This document shows, in pieces, positions 45,156 through 53,100 of a stretch of DNA of 64,000 nucleotides. The DNA comes from Microvirga sp. SRT01 (GTDB taxonomy: Bacteria; Pseudomonadota; Alphaproteobacteria; Sphingomonadales; Sphingomonadaceae). The notes below the pieces were generated by a model, which had not been told where the DNA came from, did not search any database, and was given only the letters and a program-made list of their open reading frames with translations. Every line of letters starts with the position of its first letter. Within the stretch, counting starts at the first letter, position 1. The position numbers and the translations under genes are program-made. Location of the stretch: positions 62,001 through 126,000 of the forward strand of contig JAGSNX010000005.1 of assembly GCA_018139225.1 (NCBI GenBank). The letters are read 5' to 3'.

Positions 45156-45439
45156 ATTACCCCTCCAAGTTTCGGCACTGTCGCCGCCTTGGGTTTCCTT
45201 TCCAGTAGATTAACAGATTCGGCAACGGTGCTTTTTTGTGGCGTTTTCAGGCTCTGTGCCGATTTCGTACAGCCACCAGCAGACGGCGGAGCCAGTTTGT
45301 CAATTTCCACGGCGCAAGGCGAGGCTCGACAAGCGCCAACACTGCCACCTATTTCCCGAAATGGGACAGGTGGGTCAGAGGCACTTTTTAACGGCGGCAT
45401 CATCATATTGCTGGATGACACGCTGTCTGGTTCTGCGCG

Positions 45440-45775
45440 ATGATGACTACTGACCCTGCGAGACTGCAAGCTGCCCACCGCATCCTCCTTAAAGCGTCGG
45501 TACGGAACGATATTTTCAAGAGCAAGCTTCTGCGTGAACCCGCTTGGACGATGATGCTCCACCTGTTCGTCGCCCGGTGCGAAGGCCGGACTATGACAGA
45601 GGCGCACCTGATCAAGCTGTCCGGGGCTTCACCCCGTGACGGACAGTTGTGGCTGTACCGGCTGGCAAAAGACGGACAAGTCACGCCACGCGTCGCCGGT
45701 GACGACGTAAATCTGACGGAGGCAGCTATGGCGAGGTTGTCGGAATATCTCGACTTCGCCGCGCTACCCGCGTGA
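45440..45775 (+). CDS. Winged-helix DNA-binding protein (MarR-like)
   Basis: 111 aa. RNDIFKSKLLREPAWTMMLH, LIKLSGASPRDGQLWLYRLA, KDGQVTPRVAGDDVNLTEAA and MARLSEYLD follow the wHTH order (helices, then LT turn, then final helix) of small MarR-like regulators. Target unknown; possible regulator of island cargo. Start is the ATG at 45440, with a second ATG in the next codon. Confidence 0.75.
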   Translation: MMTTDPARLQAAHRILLKASVRNDIFKSKLLREPAWTMMLHLFVARCEGRTMTEAHLIKLSGASPRDGQLWLYRLAKDGQVTPRVAGDDVNLTEAAMARLSEYLDFAALPA

Positions 45776-46151
45776 TTGCGTATCCGGCAGCGAGACCGAC
45801 AAGCGCTCGAAACTCAAAAACGCGATACTACCGGTGTTCCACCGGACAGCATTGACATGACTGCGTCGTATTCTATGGTTAGACGAGCGCGGCGGGGAAC
45901 GCGTTCGGTTTCTATCCGACCAGCGGTTCCCCCTGCCCCCCCGGCTTAAGCGCCCTCTGGTTGGACTTTTGTATGACCGGTCAGGCGGCGCGCTTCCCCT
46001 TTTCCGAGACGCCTGACCGATCCTTGAGCAACATTATACGATGTGCAACGGCAGGTCGCAACGGCGACTTGGAACAGCAGATTGCATCGTCCTTCAAGGG
46101 ATCAAGCGCGGGTTTAGCGGAAGCTTGCTGTAGCTTCGTTGCTCGGTGACA
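45776..46151. other. Non-coding stretch with promoter-like site and two hairpins
   Basis: TTGACA at 45852-45857 and TATGGT at 45874-45879 with a 16-base spacer resemble a sigma-70 promoter. A nested hairpin 45894-45932 (GGGGAAC/GTTCCCC outside, TCGG/CCGA inside) and a 10-bp perfect stem CGGTCAGGCG/CGCCTGACCG (45978-45987 with 46010-46019) follow on the same strand. No reliable ORF. Candidate small RNA locus. Confidence 0.5.
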
Positions 46152-46727
46152 CTACCGCGAGCAATATCGCGTTACCGTTGCCGCAGAGACCTTCCAGTGC
46201 GCCGCCGTCGCTGCGATCGTCGCCTTGTTCTCCTTACGCCACGCAACGATAGCCGCCCGATCGCCAGCCTCTGGCCTTCCAAGGCTCTTCTTGCCCCTAT
46301 GCGTCATGCCCGTAGCTGCTAGAGAGGCCTTAGCCGCCGCCCGACCTGCCTCGCAGCGCTCTCTGATCCGGTTACGCTCTAGGTCCGCCATCTGGGCTAG
46401 AACCGCTACAATGACCTCCCCAATGCCCTTAGCGATGGGTCCAAGGCCTCTAACGTCCACCGTCACGCCCTTATGGATTAGCTGGCGGATTACAGTCTGA
46501 ACGTCGAGGGCATCGCGACCTAGCCGATCGATAGCGTAGACGTACAGGGTATCGCCTTCGCGGACATAATCCAGCAGGGCAGAGAAGCCGGGGCGGTCAC
46601 AGGCAAGCGTCGCCCCGCTAACAGCCTCATCGATGAACTCGCGATCGAAGGCACCGCCTAGGGCATGGCGTTGGGCTTCAATGCTCTGATCTACAGTGGA
46701 CACGCGGTAGTAGGCGATGCGGGACAT
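46152..46727 (-). CDS. Serine resolvase/invertase
   Basis: 191 aa. Ser10 in IAYYRVSTVDQS is the nucleophile. GDREFIDEAVSGATL-like, VYAIDRLGRDALDVQTVIRQ and DLERNRIRERCEAGRAAAKA are the Tn3 resolvase pattern, and the C-terminus is a helix-turn-helix (AIAATAAHWKVSAATVTRY-type). It may resolve or invert DNA within the element. No transposase partner was found. Confidence 0.92.
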   Translation of the reverse strand: MSRIAYYRVSTVDQSIEAQRHALGGAFDREFIDEAVSGATLACDRPGFSALLDYVREGDTLYVYAIDRLGRDALDVQTVIRQLIHKGVTVDVRGLGPIAKGIGEVIVAVLAQMADLERNRIRERCEAGRAAAKASLAATGMTHRGKKSLGRPEAGDRAAIVAWRKENKATIAATAAHWKVSAATVTRYCSR

Positions 46728-46744
46728 AGCTTCGACTCACTCAC

Positions 46745-46761
46745 TAGTTACCCTGTAACTA
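46745..46761. promoter_or_regulatory. Palindrome upstream of the resolvase gene
   Basis: TAGTTAC-CCT-GTAACTA is a perfect 7-bp inverted repeat 17 bases before the resolvase start (46727). Resolvase sites and operators are usually located here, so it may be a res subsite or autoregulatory operator. Confidence 0.5.
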
Positions 46762-46896
46762 TGTGATGTAGTCAGAATGGAGTCAACGTACCTTTTGAGG
46801 TAAGAAGAAGCCCATTTTTAGGCTCCATCAAAACCTACAACTACTGATCCGACGACCTTTAAAAGACCCTATCGGTGATTCCCAACCGCTCATACG

Positions 46897-48357
46897 CTAG
46901 TGAGTGATCAGCGCACGTTTGCCGAATGTAGCGTCTACATCCCCAATTTCAGCAGAAGCATCAACTATCACCTGATTTGTCTTTCTAGTGTAAGGCTCCC
47001 CAAATGCATCTTCGAAGGCTTCCTGAAATTTCCGATCTTCTTTGATAAAACTGAAAACTGGCCACGTCCTAAAGCTATCAGCAAATACGCTTCTTGAAGC
47101 CTTGACTAGCGGAATTAAGCGCACAACTTCATTTATATCTTTTCGTAAAGCGGCAACGCACAATTTAAAATCATCAGCGGCAGCAGTCCAATCCACCTTG
47201 TCCAAGGTCCTTTCAGCCAAATCTTCCTTCTTCATGTGCATTTGCGCGCTTGCAAGATTGACCACAAAACGTAGCCGTGTTGCTTCCTTCATAGCTGTAT
47301 TTTTCAAGCTAAGAGCATACTCGCTTATGAATATAGCAACGCTCCCTCTACCTACAGCTATCAATTCATAAACTACTTCATTTAGGGCCGCGAACGCCTC
47401 ACTTTCATCATCCGACTGATGCTTGCGCCAGAGACTGAAAACAAGAAGAACCGAGAATTCAAATAACGTGTTAAGGCTTTGCCGAAGATACCTCGGGGTA
47501 ATTTCGATTTGCTTTCCTAGTACTTTATCTGAACCTTTGTGGTTATGCTTCGTGCATATCGACACGTATCTAGCAGTATAAGTACCTTCACCATGAGCAA
47601 CAAGGTTTCGCGTTTCAAATACTTCAATCAAGTCTGGCCATCTTTTCCAAGATTTTCTTATCTCGATATCAAAGTTCTCTTCAATATACTTTACCTGCTC
47701 ATCATGGCCAAACCTAGAGAATTGATAAACCTCATCAGCTACAGCCTCATCTATGATTTCCTGCAAGGAAGAAGCATTCATGATGCTTGATAGAGAGACC
47801 TGACGCTGGCCAGATCGCAGCTTGTCAGATTTCACGGTCAACATTGTCCGTACTGTTTCCGACATTTGACTGTCGAAGGTGGCAACAATGCTCAACAAAA
47901 TCGCATCTGGTAACTGATCGAGGCCTTTGGTTGTTTTTACGAGTTGCGACACACCTTTAACAACATCAGATGTTTGCGCCTCGTTCAGAGAGTATATTTT
48001 GTAGTTATCCGTCTGAACAGCGACTAACGCACCAGCCAATGATTTATCTACGATCTCATACTTCGCCATAGCTTGCGGAAAGTGCGACTTTATTGCTGTC
48101 ATCAGCATCACCATATCGTATTGATGATGACTACTATCTGCAATCTTTTTTAGTAACCGTCCGAGTACATGGTCGCCAGATGGCGAAATTACTTCTTCGG
48201 AGTTCTTCTCTCGGTCTATAGCCTCCTTGCCCCCAGCATCGGCCCAAGTACGCAGCTTGGCAAGGTCGCTTCCAATTTGGAACGCCTCTGGAATCAACGC
48301 TTCCTCCGACTGCAAGACACAGAAGTAAGTCGGTGGTTTCCCATTTGTGTCGTGCAT
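46897..48357 (-). CDS. Large hypothetical protein with HEPN-like motif
   Basis: 486 aa, AT-rich, helical and soluble. Arg250 and His255 in ETRNLVAHGEGTY form an RX4H motif with an Asn after the Arg, the signature of HEPN ribonucleases; helices on both sides fit a HEPN bundle. The rest (residues 1-200 and 300-486) has no family I recognise; the end resembles a helical repeat. GAGGGA precedes the ATG at 48357. As the cargo gene next to the tRNA end of a mobile element it is a good candidate for a new phage-defence or toxin protein. No antitoxin gene is adjacent. Confidence 0.7.
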   Translation of the reverse strand: MHDTNGKPPTYFCVLQSEEALIPEAFQIGSDLAKLRTWADAGGKEAIDREKNSEEVISPSGDHVLGRLLKKIADSSHHQYDMVMLMTAIKSHFPQAMAKYEIVDKSLAGALVAVQTDNYKIYSLNEAQTSDVVKGVSQLVKTTKGLDQLPDAILLSIVATFDSQMSETVRTMLTVKSDKLRSGQRQVSLSSIMNASSLQEIIDEAVADEVYQFSRFGHDEQVKYIEENFDIEIRKSWKRWPDLIEVFETRNLVAHGEGTYTARYVSICTKHNHKGSDKVLGKQIEITPRYLRQSLNTLFEFSVLLVFSLWRKHQSDDESEAFAALNEVVYELIAVGRGSVAIFISEYALSLKNTAMKEATRLRFVVNLASAQMHMKKEDLAERTLDKVDWTAAADDFKLCVAALRKDINEVVRLIPLVKASRSVFADSFRTWPVFSFIKEDRKFQEAFEDAFGEPYTRKTNQVIVDASAEIGDVDATFGKRALITH

Positions 48358-48498
48358 CGTGCGTCCCTCGTCACCTGCGGATCAGGCTAGGTTCGTTGGC
48401 GAATTCCGCAAGCTAGTTCGAACGGATGTTGGGCGGCTTGTTGGTCAACCCGCGAATCATCTCAAAAAATGGTGCTTTTTCAAGATGTTTCGGCAGTA

Positions 48499-48514
48499 AG
48501 TGGCGGAGCGGGAG
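48499..48514. repeat. attR, 16-bp repeat at the tRNA-Ser 3' end
   Basis: Identical to 38860-38875 and overlapping the encoded 3' end of tRNA-Ser (acceptor and T-stem side, including CCA on the minus strand). It defines the right end of the element and regenerates the tRNA. Confidence 0.85.
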
Positions 48515-48591
48515 GGATTCGAACCCTCGATACGCTTTTGGCGTATACTCACTTTCCAGGCGAGCGCCTTCGACCACTCGGCCACCGCTCC
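48500..48591 (-). tRNA. tRNA-Ser(GGA)
   Basis: Reading the minus strand from 48591: acceptor GGAGCGG pairs with CCGCTCC, discriminator G and an encoded CCA. The D-arm GCCGAGTGG, the anticodon loop CTGGAAA (anticodon GGA), a long variable arm (class II) and GGTTCGAAT in the T-arm are all present. It hosts the integrative element to its left. Confidence 0.97.
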
Positions 48592-48677
48592 GCATGTCCT
48601 GGAAGGGGGCCGATAGGACGGGTGGCGCGTGGGCGCAAGCGGTTGCTTGCATCGCGATGCTCGGGCAGGCTGACGAT

Positions 48678-49577
48678 ATGCTGTCGATCCTCATCTTTGC
48701 CGCCGTGCAGGCCGCTTCCGCCACCCCGCTCGCCACACCCGCCGCGTCGGATGCACTGCCGGCGGATTGGGTCGCCATTCCTGACGATCAGATCCTGGTG
48801 ATGACGCTGGCCGGCGGCGGCACCGTCGTCATGCGGTTGGCGGCGGCGCAGACGCCCCGGCACGTCGCGAACATCCGCAAGCTTGCAAAGGCGAAATGGT
48901 GGGACACCGGCGGCAGCGTCTACCGCGTGCAGGACAATTACGTCGCGCAATGGGGCGACGTGACCGAGAAAAAGCCGCTGCCCACGGATGTCGATGCGAA
49001 CCCGCCCGCCGAATATGAGTGGCAGGGCGCGGCCCCCGTCGCGAAGCTCACGCGGCGTGATCCCTATGCCGAATGGGGCGGCTATACCCGCGACGGCTGG
49101 CCATTGGCAGGCAGCGGCACGGTTCAATGGCTGCCGCATTGTTATGGCATGGTCGGTGTCGCGCGCGACCTGGCGCCGAGTACGGGCAGCGGCGGCGATC
49201 TGTACGCGGTGATCGGCCACGGCCCCCGCGCGCTCGACCGCAACATCGCCGTCGTCGGCCGCGTCGTGGAGGGAATCGAGCGGCTGTCCGCCCTGCCGCG
49301 CGGCACCGGTGATCTGGGTTTCTACAAGGCGCCCGCGGAGACGCCCGTCGCGATCGTGTCCGTGCGGCTGGCGAGCGACCTGCCCGCCGCGGAACGTCCG
49401 CATTTCCAGTATCGGGCGACGGACAATGCCCGCTTCGCTGCCTGGATCACGGCGCGCGAGAACCGTCAACCGCCGTTCTTCGTCGTCCCCGCGGGCGGCG
49501 CCGACATCTGCAACGCGCTGCCGCCGGTGCGCCGCGCGCCGGCGGCGTCCGGCGCTATTTCAGGTGCCGCACGCTGA
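48678..49577 (+). CDS. Peptidyl-prolyl cis-trans isomerase, cyclophilin type, exported
   Basis: 299 aa from the ATG at 48678, chosen because MLSILIFAAVQAASATPLAT is a signal peptide (an ATG at 48657 is upstream). The cyclophilin fold is seen in LVMTLAGGGTVVMRLAAAQT, YRVQDNYVAQWGD, LPHCYGMVGVARD, GDLYAVIGHGPRALDRNIAV and VVGRVVEGIERL. It likely assists folding in the periplasm. It starts 87 bases beyond the tRNA-Ser 5' end on the opposite strand and is the core gene flanking the insertion site. Confidence 0.85.
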   Translation: MLSILIFAAVQAASATPLATPAASDALPADWVAIPDDQILVMTLAGGGTVVMRLAAAQTPRHVANIRKLAKAKWWDTGGSVYRVQDNYVAQWGDVTEKKPLPTDVDANPPAEYEWQGAAPVAKLTRRDPYAEWGGYTRDGWPLAGSGTVQWLPHCYGMVGVARDLAPSTGSGGDLYAVIGHGPRALDRNIAVVGRVVEGIERLSALPRGTGDLGFYKAPAETPVAIVSVRLASDLPAAERPHFQYRATDNARFAAWITARENRQPPFFVVPAGGADICNALPPVRRAPAASGAISGAAR

Positions 49578-49800
49578 CGATACGCACCGGCGCGGCGAGC
49601 GTATGCCCTGCTGGACGCGCCCATGCCGCGGCCTGCGGAGAGTAGCGCGTCCCAGATCCGGCGAACCGCGTTGATGCCGTCCACGACCCGGCCGAACACC
49701 GCGTAGCCGCTATCGTCGCCGGGCTTCGCAGCATCGGCGTCGAGAGGCGCCAGCACAGGCCGATATCGGACGCAACGGCTGCCGGATCGACAATCGCCGA
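49555..49800 (-). pseudogene. Second cyclophilin gene, decayed C-terminal remnant
   Basis: Two minus-strand frames together give DDSGYAVFGRVVDGINAVRR and LAAPVRIVSVRHLK*, the last third of a cyclophilin, with a frame change near 49620. The N-terminal part is absent. It faces the intact cyclophilin gene and its end overlaps it, so it is a relic of a former second isomerase. Confidence 0.6.
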
Positions 49801-49823
49801 CACACGCTACGCCCCCGTTCGGA

Positions 49824-51107
49824 TCAGAAGTGAAAGGCCGCGCCGCCGGAGAACGCCCAGGGGTCCAGCCGGGTACGGCCGACCACCGGCGCGCCGCCGA
49901 AGCTGCCATAGGCGTTCGGCCGCAGCAGCGCCTTTTTCACGTCGGCGAAGATGCCCCAGTTCTGGCTGACCATGATGTCGGTGCCCGCTTCGAACGCCCA
50001 GCCCAGATCGTTGTCGACCTTCAGGTTCCGGAACGCGCCGTCCTTGGTGTCGAACACGATCATGTAGCTGGCGCCGATGCCGACATAGGGGCGGATGCGG
50101 CCGCTGCGCGTCGGGTGATATTGCACCGTCAGCATCGTCGGGCCGTAGGTCACCTCGCCCAGCTTCGGCAGCGCGCCGATGCTGCCCGCACCACGGATGT
50201 CGATCGTCGGCGGAAAGCCCAATGTTGCGTTCACTGCGATGTTCTGCGTCAGGTAACGGCCGATCTGGATCGACGGCGTCTGATGCTCGTACGTCGACAG
50301 GCCGGCGCCCGGATAGACCGCTCCCCCTACCGACAGGGCGACCTTGTCCGCCAGCGTCAGGCTGGTGAGGCCGCCGCGCAGCACCCACTTGGTGGTGTCG
50401 GTCTCGATCCGTGTGTCGCTCTCCGCCGCGCCGCCGCGACCGAAGCGCGCGACCACGCCGAGCTGGATCGTCAGCGGATCGAGTTCCGCCTTCGCATCGA
50501 CGCTGGCGAACTGCGTATAGGTCGCATCCAGCGGCAGCAGGCCGGTGGCGTTGGTGTGGTAGAACGCCTTGCGCACGTCAGCGAACAGCCCCCAAGTCCG
50601 CGACATCGCGACGTCGACGCCGGCATGGACATAGGGTCCGTAGGCGTTGGGAATGTTCAGCCCGACGCCGAGCCCGTCCCGCTCCTGCGTGGTGAAGTGG
50701 CGGATGATGCCGCCGCCGACATAGGGTTGGAACTTGCCGCGAAAGGGATGCAGGCTGACGCCCAGCGTCGCCATCGTGAACTCGTCGTCGCCCAGGTTCG
50801 GGGTGCCCAGCAGCGATCCCGCCGGCAGATTGTCGGTCGTCGCGGGGGTGGAGATCGATGCCTCCACCGCGATGGAGTTGGCGATGTAATAGCCGCCCGT
50901 GACGACGCCGTGGAACGTCTCGCGCGTGGAGTAGCCGGCGGCGGGATCGAGCACGCCGTTGGTCTTCACGTCGCCCTTGTCGACCAGCTTGGTCCGCGCG
51001 GCGGCGACGCGGACATAGGCGTCACCGGCCTCCTGCGCGACGACCGGAGACGCGGCGATCATGCCCAACAGGCTGGCCGACATCAACGCGGCGATGTTCA
51101 TCTTCAT
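49824..51107 (-). CDS. Tandem OmpW-like outer membrane protein
   Basis: 427 aa. MKMNIAALMSASLLGMIAAS is a signal peptide ending VVAQ. Two OmpW-type units follow: about residues 25-215 (GDAYVRVAAARTKLVDKG, YVGGGIIRHFTTQERDGLGV, SRTWGLFADVRKAFYHTNA) and about 220-427 (TKWVLRGGLTSLTLADKVAL, YVGIGASYMIVFDTKDGAF, SQNWGIFADVKKALLRPNA), ending in a C-terminal aromatic (FHF). One OmpW is about 210 aa, so this is two eight-stranded barrels fused. Single-barrel OmpW proteins admit small hydrophobic molecules. The gene lies next to the signalling locus. Confidence 0.85.
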   Translation of the reverse strand: MKMNIAALMSASLLGMIAASPVVAQEAGDAYVRVAAARTKLVDKGDVKTNGVLDPAAGYSTRETFHGVVTGGYYIANSIAVEASISTPATTDNLPAGSLLGTPNLGDDEFTMATLGVSLHPFRGKFQPYVGGGIIRHFTTQERDGLGVGLNIPNAYGPYVHAGVDVAMSRTWGLFADVRKAFYHTNATGLLPLDATYTQFASVDAKAELDPLTIQLGVVARFGRGGAAESDTRIETDTTKWVLRGGLTSLTLADKVALSVGGAVYPGAGLSTYEHQTPSIQIGRYLTQNIAVNATLGFPPTIDIRGAGSIGALPKLGEVTYGPTMLTVQYHPTRSGRIRPYVGIGASYMIVFDTKDGAFRNLKVDNDLGWAFEAGTDIMVSQNWGIFADVKKALLRPNAYGSFGGAPVVGRTRLDPWAFSGGAAFHF

Positions 51108-51169
51108 GGCAGGGAGGTTCCTTTCGCGGGCTAACCTGTAGCAACCCGCAGTAAACACGACGTAAACCC

Positions 51170-52594
51170 TCAGGCGGCGAGCGAACCGCGCCCACCGCCC
51201 CGTCTGGCCCGGGCACACGGCGCCTCCGGCTCCACCACCGTCCGGCGGACGACGGGCCGATCCCGTTCCAGCGTCTCGATCGTCGCCGCCCCGGTTTCCA
51301 GCGCATTCATATCGTCGGTGGCATCGGCGACCGCGGTCGACAGGCGGTGCACCGCGTCGATGATGTCGTGCTGGCTGTGGCGCGCCATCACCTGCAACCG
51401 GAACCGTGCCTGCCCCTTGGGCACCGCCGGGAACTCGACCAGGTTGGCGAGCATCCCGAGCGACGGCAGGCGACGGCTGACGAGCCGCGCCAGCGCCTCG
51501 CTGCCCATCTTCACGCACACGATCGCGGACGGATCGCCATAAACCTCCAGCCCGCAGCCCTGCAGCAGGCTGCGCAACATCAGGATGTTGTCCATCAACT
51601 TGCGCCGCAGCACCGCGCCCTCTTCCGACGCGACGATATCGAACGCCTTGCCGACGATCGCCGCGTTGGCGGGCGACATCGCGTTGGAGAAGGTGTTGGG
51701 CGAGCTGTAATAGCGCATATACTCCTTCACGCCGCGGCCCCGCGCGGCGACGAAACCGCCGTTCGACGCGAAGGTCTTGGAGAAGCTGCCCATCACCACG
51801 TCGACCTTGCCGAGCATGCCCTGCGCCTCGATGAACCCACGCCCGGTGGGGCCGAGATTGCCCAGGTCGTGCGCGACATCGACGACCAACGTCGCGCCGT
51901 ATTCGTGCGCCAGTGCCTGCAACGCGCGAATGTCTGGCGTATCCGAGTCCATCGAGAACAGGCTCTCGGTCACCAGCAGGATACCGTTTTCCGTATCGGT
52001 GCTGCGGATCTTCGCCAGCTTGGCGCGCGCCGCCTCGACCTGATTGTGACGGAACAGGTGGATGTTGCGCGTCGCCGCCTGTGCGCCTTCCTGAAGACAG
52101 GCATGGCTCAGCGCGTCCATGACGATATGATCGTTCGGCCGCACCAGCCCCTTGATGACGCCGAAGCCCGCGGCCCAGCCGGTCGGGAACAGCGCGACAT
52201 GGTCGTAGCCGAGGAAGTCGCCGATCTTGCGTTCGAGCGCGATCGACAGCGACGTGTTGCCGACCAGGGCGGGCGATCCGGCGCTGTGCACGCCGAACGC
52301 GCGCATCGTTGCGATCGCGGTTTCCAGCACCCCGTCGTGCGAGTTCAGGCTGAGATAGTCCTGGCTCGCGAAGTTGACGCCGTCGAACAGCTCGCCCTCG
52401 TCGGTGCGCGCGGTGCAGCGGCTGAACGCGCCCTGCTCCGTCGAGCGCCCAAGCGGCCAGACACCCGCCGCCCGGCGCGTCTCCTGCCACTGGTAGAAAG
52501 CATCGACGCGGGCCAGCAGGTCGGCACCGGGCAGGTAGCGAAAATCGCGCATGCTGCCAGCGAGGGCGCCGAACTGCGGCGTATCCGTGGTCAT
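51170..52594 (-). CDS. Alpha-oxoamine synthase (CqsA/LqsA- or SPT-like)
   Basis: 474 aa PLP enzyme, fold type I. PLP lysine Lys273 is in MGSFSKTFASNGG; the cofactor acidic site is DVAHDLGNLGPTGRGF (the common DEAH has become DVAH); His164 in DALSHACLQEG stacks on PLP. A 45-aa Arg-rich tail is extra. The class condenses an amino acid with an acyl-CoA to give alpha-aminoketones: KBL, SPT, ALAS or the autoinducer synthase CqsA. Adjacency to a receiver and membrane kinase favours an autoinducer or lipid-signal role, but sphingolipid or other ketone synthesis is possible. Confidence 0.82.
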   Translation of the reverse strand: MTTDTPQFGALAGSMRDFRYLPGADLLARVDAFYQWQETRRAAGVWPLGRSTEQGAFSRCTARTDEGELFDGVNFASQDYLSLNSHDGVLETAIATMRAFGVHSAGSPALVGNTSLSIALERKIGDFLGYDHVALFPTGWAAGFGVIKGLVRPNDHIVMDALSHACLQEGAQAATRNIHLFRHNQVEAARAKLAKIRSTDTENGILLVTESLFSMDSDTPDIRALQALAHEYGATLVVDVAHDLGNLGPTGRGFIEAQGMLGKVDVVMGSFSKTFASNGGFVAARGRGVKEYMRYYSSPNTFSNAMSPANAAIVGKAFDIVASEEGAVLRRKLMDNILMLRSLLQGCGLEVYGDPSAIVCVKMGSEALARLVSRRLPSLGMLANLVEFPAVPKGQARFRLQVMARHSQHDIIDAVHRLSTAVADATDDMNALETGAATIETLERDRPVVRRTVVEPEAPCARARRGGGRGSLAA

Positions 52595-52707
52595 GATTGG
52601 CCTCGTATGGGATCGGGTCGGGAACTGATCCGGGATAGTTTCGCAACCCATAAGCATCGGCGAGCGGACCTGGTTAAAGATCCGGTAACTCGACGATTTG
52701 CGAACAT

Positions 52708-53085
52708 TTACGCGGCGTTGCGCACGGTGGCATGCTGCTCGATCTTGGCGATCAGGTCGGGCAGCGACACCGGCTTGGTCTCGAAATCGACGCAGCCCGC
52801 TTCGATGCTGCGCAGCCGGTCGCTCTCCAGCGCGTGCGCGGTCAGGGCGATCACCGGGATCGTGGCACTGCGCGGATCGGCGTGGATCGCCATCGTCGCC
52901 TCCCACCCGTCCATATCGCCGAGTGCGACGTCCATCAGGATGATGTCGGGCCGGGTCGTCGTCGCCATCGCGATCCCCTGCGGCCCATCGACCGCACACG
53001 ACACCGCATAGCCTTTCCGCTCCAGCCGGCGTTGCAGCATGTCGCGGTTCAATTCATTGTCTTCGACGATCAGAATGTGGGTCAT
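52708..53085 (-). CDS. Single-domain response regulator
   Basis: 125 aa receiver, DivK-like, with acid pocket in ILIVEDNELNR and phospho-acceptor Asp52 in IILMDVALGDMDGWEA, and conserved Lys near residue 103 (FETKPVSLPDLI). No output domain. It starts 15 bases after the histidine kinase stop on the same strand, so it is probably that kinase's partner. The oxoamine synthase follows 113 bases downstream. Confidence 0.92.
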   Translation of the reverse strand: MTHILIVEDNELNRDMLQRRLERKGYAVSCAVDGPQGIAMATTTRPDIILMDVALGDMDGWEATMAIHADPRSATIPVIALTAHALESDRLRSIEAGCVDFETKPVSLPDLIAKIEQHATVRNAA

Positions 53086-53100
53086 ATCGGAAATCCGGTG

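Larger units (their letters stand above)
38860..48514. mobile_element. Integrative element in tRNA-Ser(GGA), about 9.65 kb
   Basis: The element is bounded by the 16-bp direct repeats at 38860-38875 and 48499-48514. It has a P4-type integrase beside the distal repeat, an AlpA-like regulator next, and a tRNA gene left intact at the other end. Cargo: GIY-YIG protein, TM protein, response regulator, PEP-CTERM protein, winged helix, resolvase and HEPN-like protein. It has no phage structural, conjugation or recognisable replication genes, so it is probably a genomic island moved by helper functions or the integrase alone. Confidence 0.85.

Noticed and set aside
45189..45443. 84-codon plus-strand frame before the winged-helix gene
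   Set aside because: No family features or ribosome-binding site; it overlaps the likely promoter region of the opposing PEP-CTERM gene.
45961..46149. 62-codon plus-strand frame
   Set aside because: It runs through the perfect 10-bp stem and has weak codon use; structure explains the sequence better.
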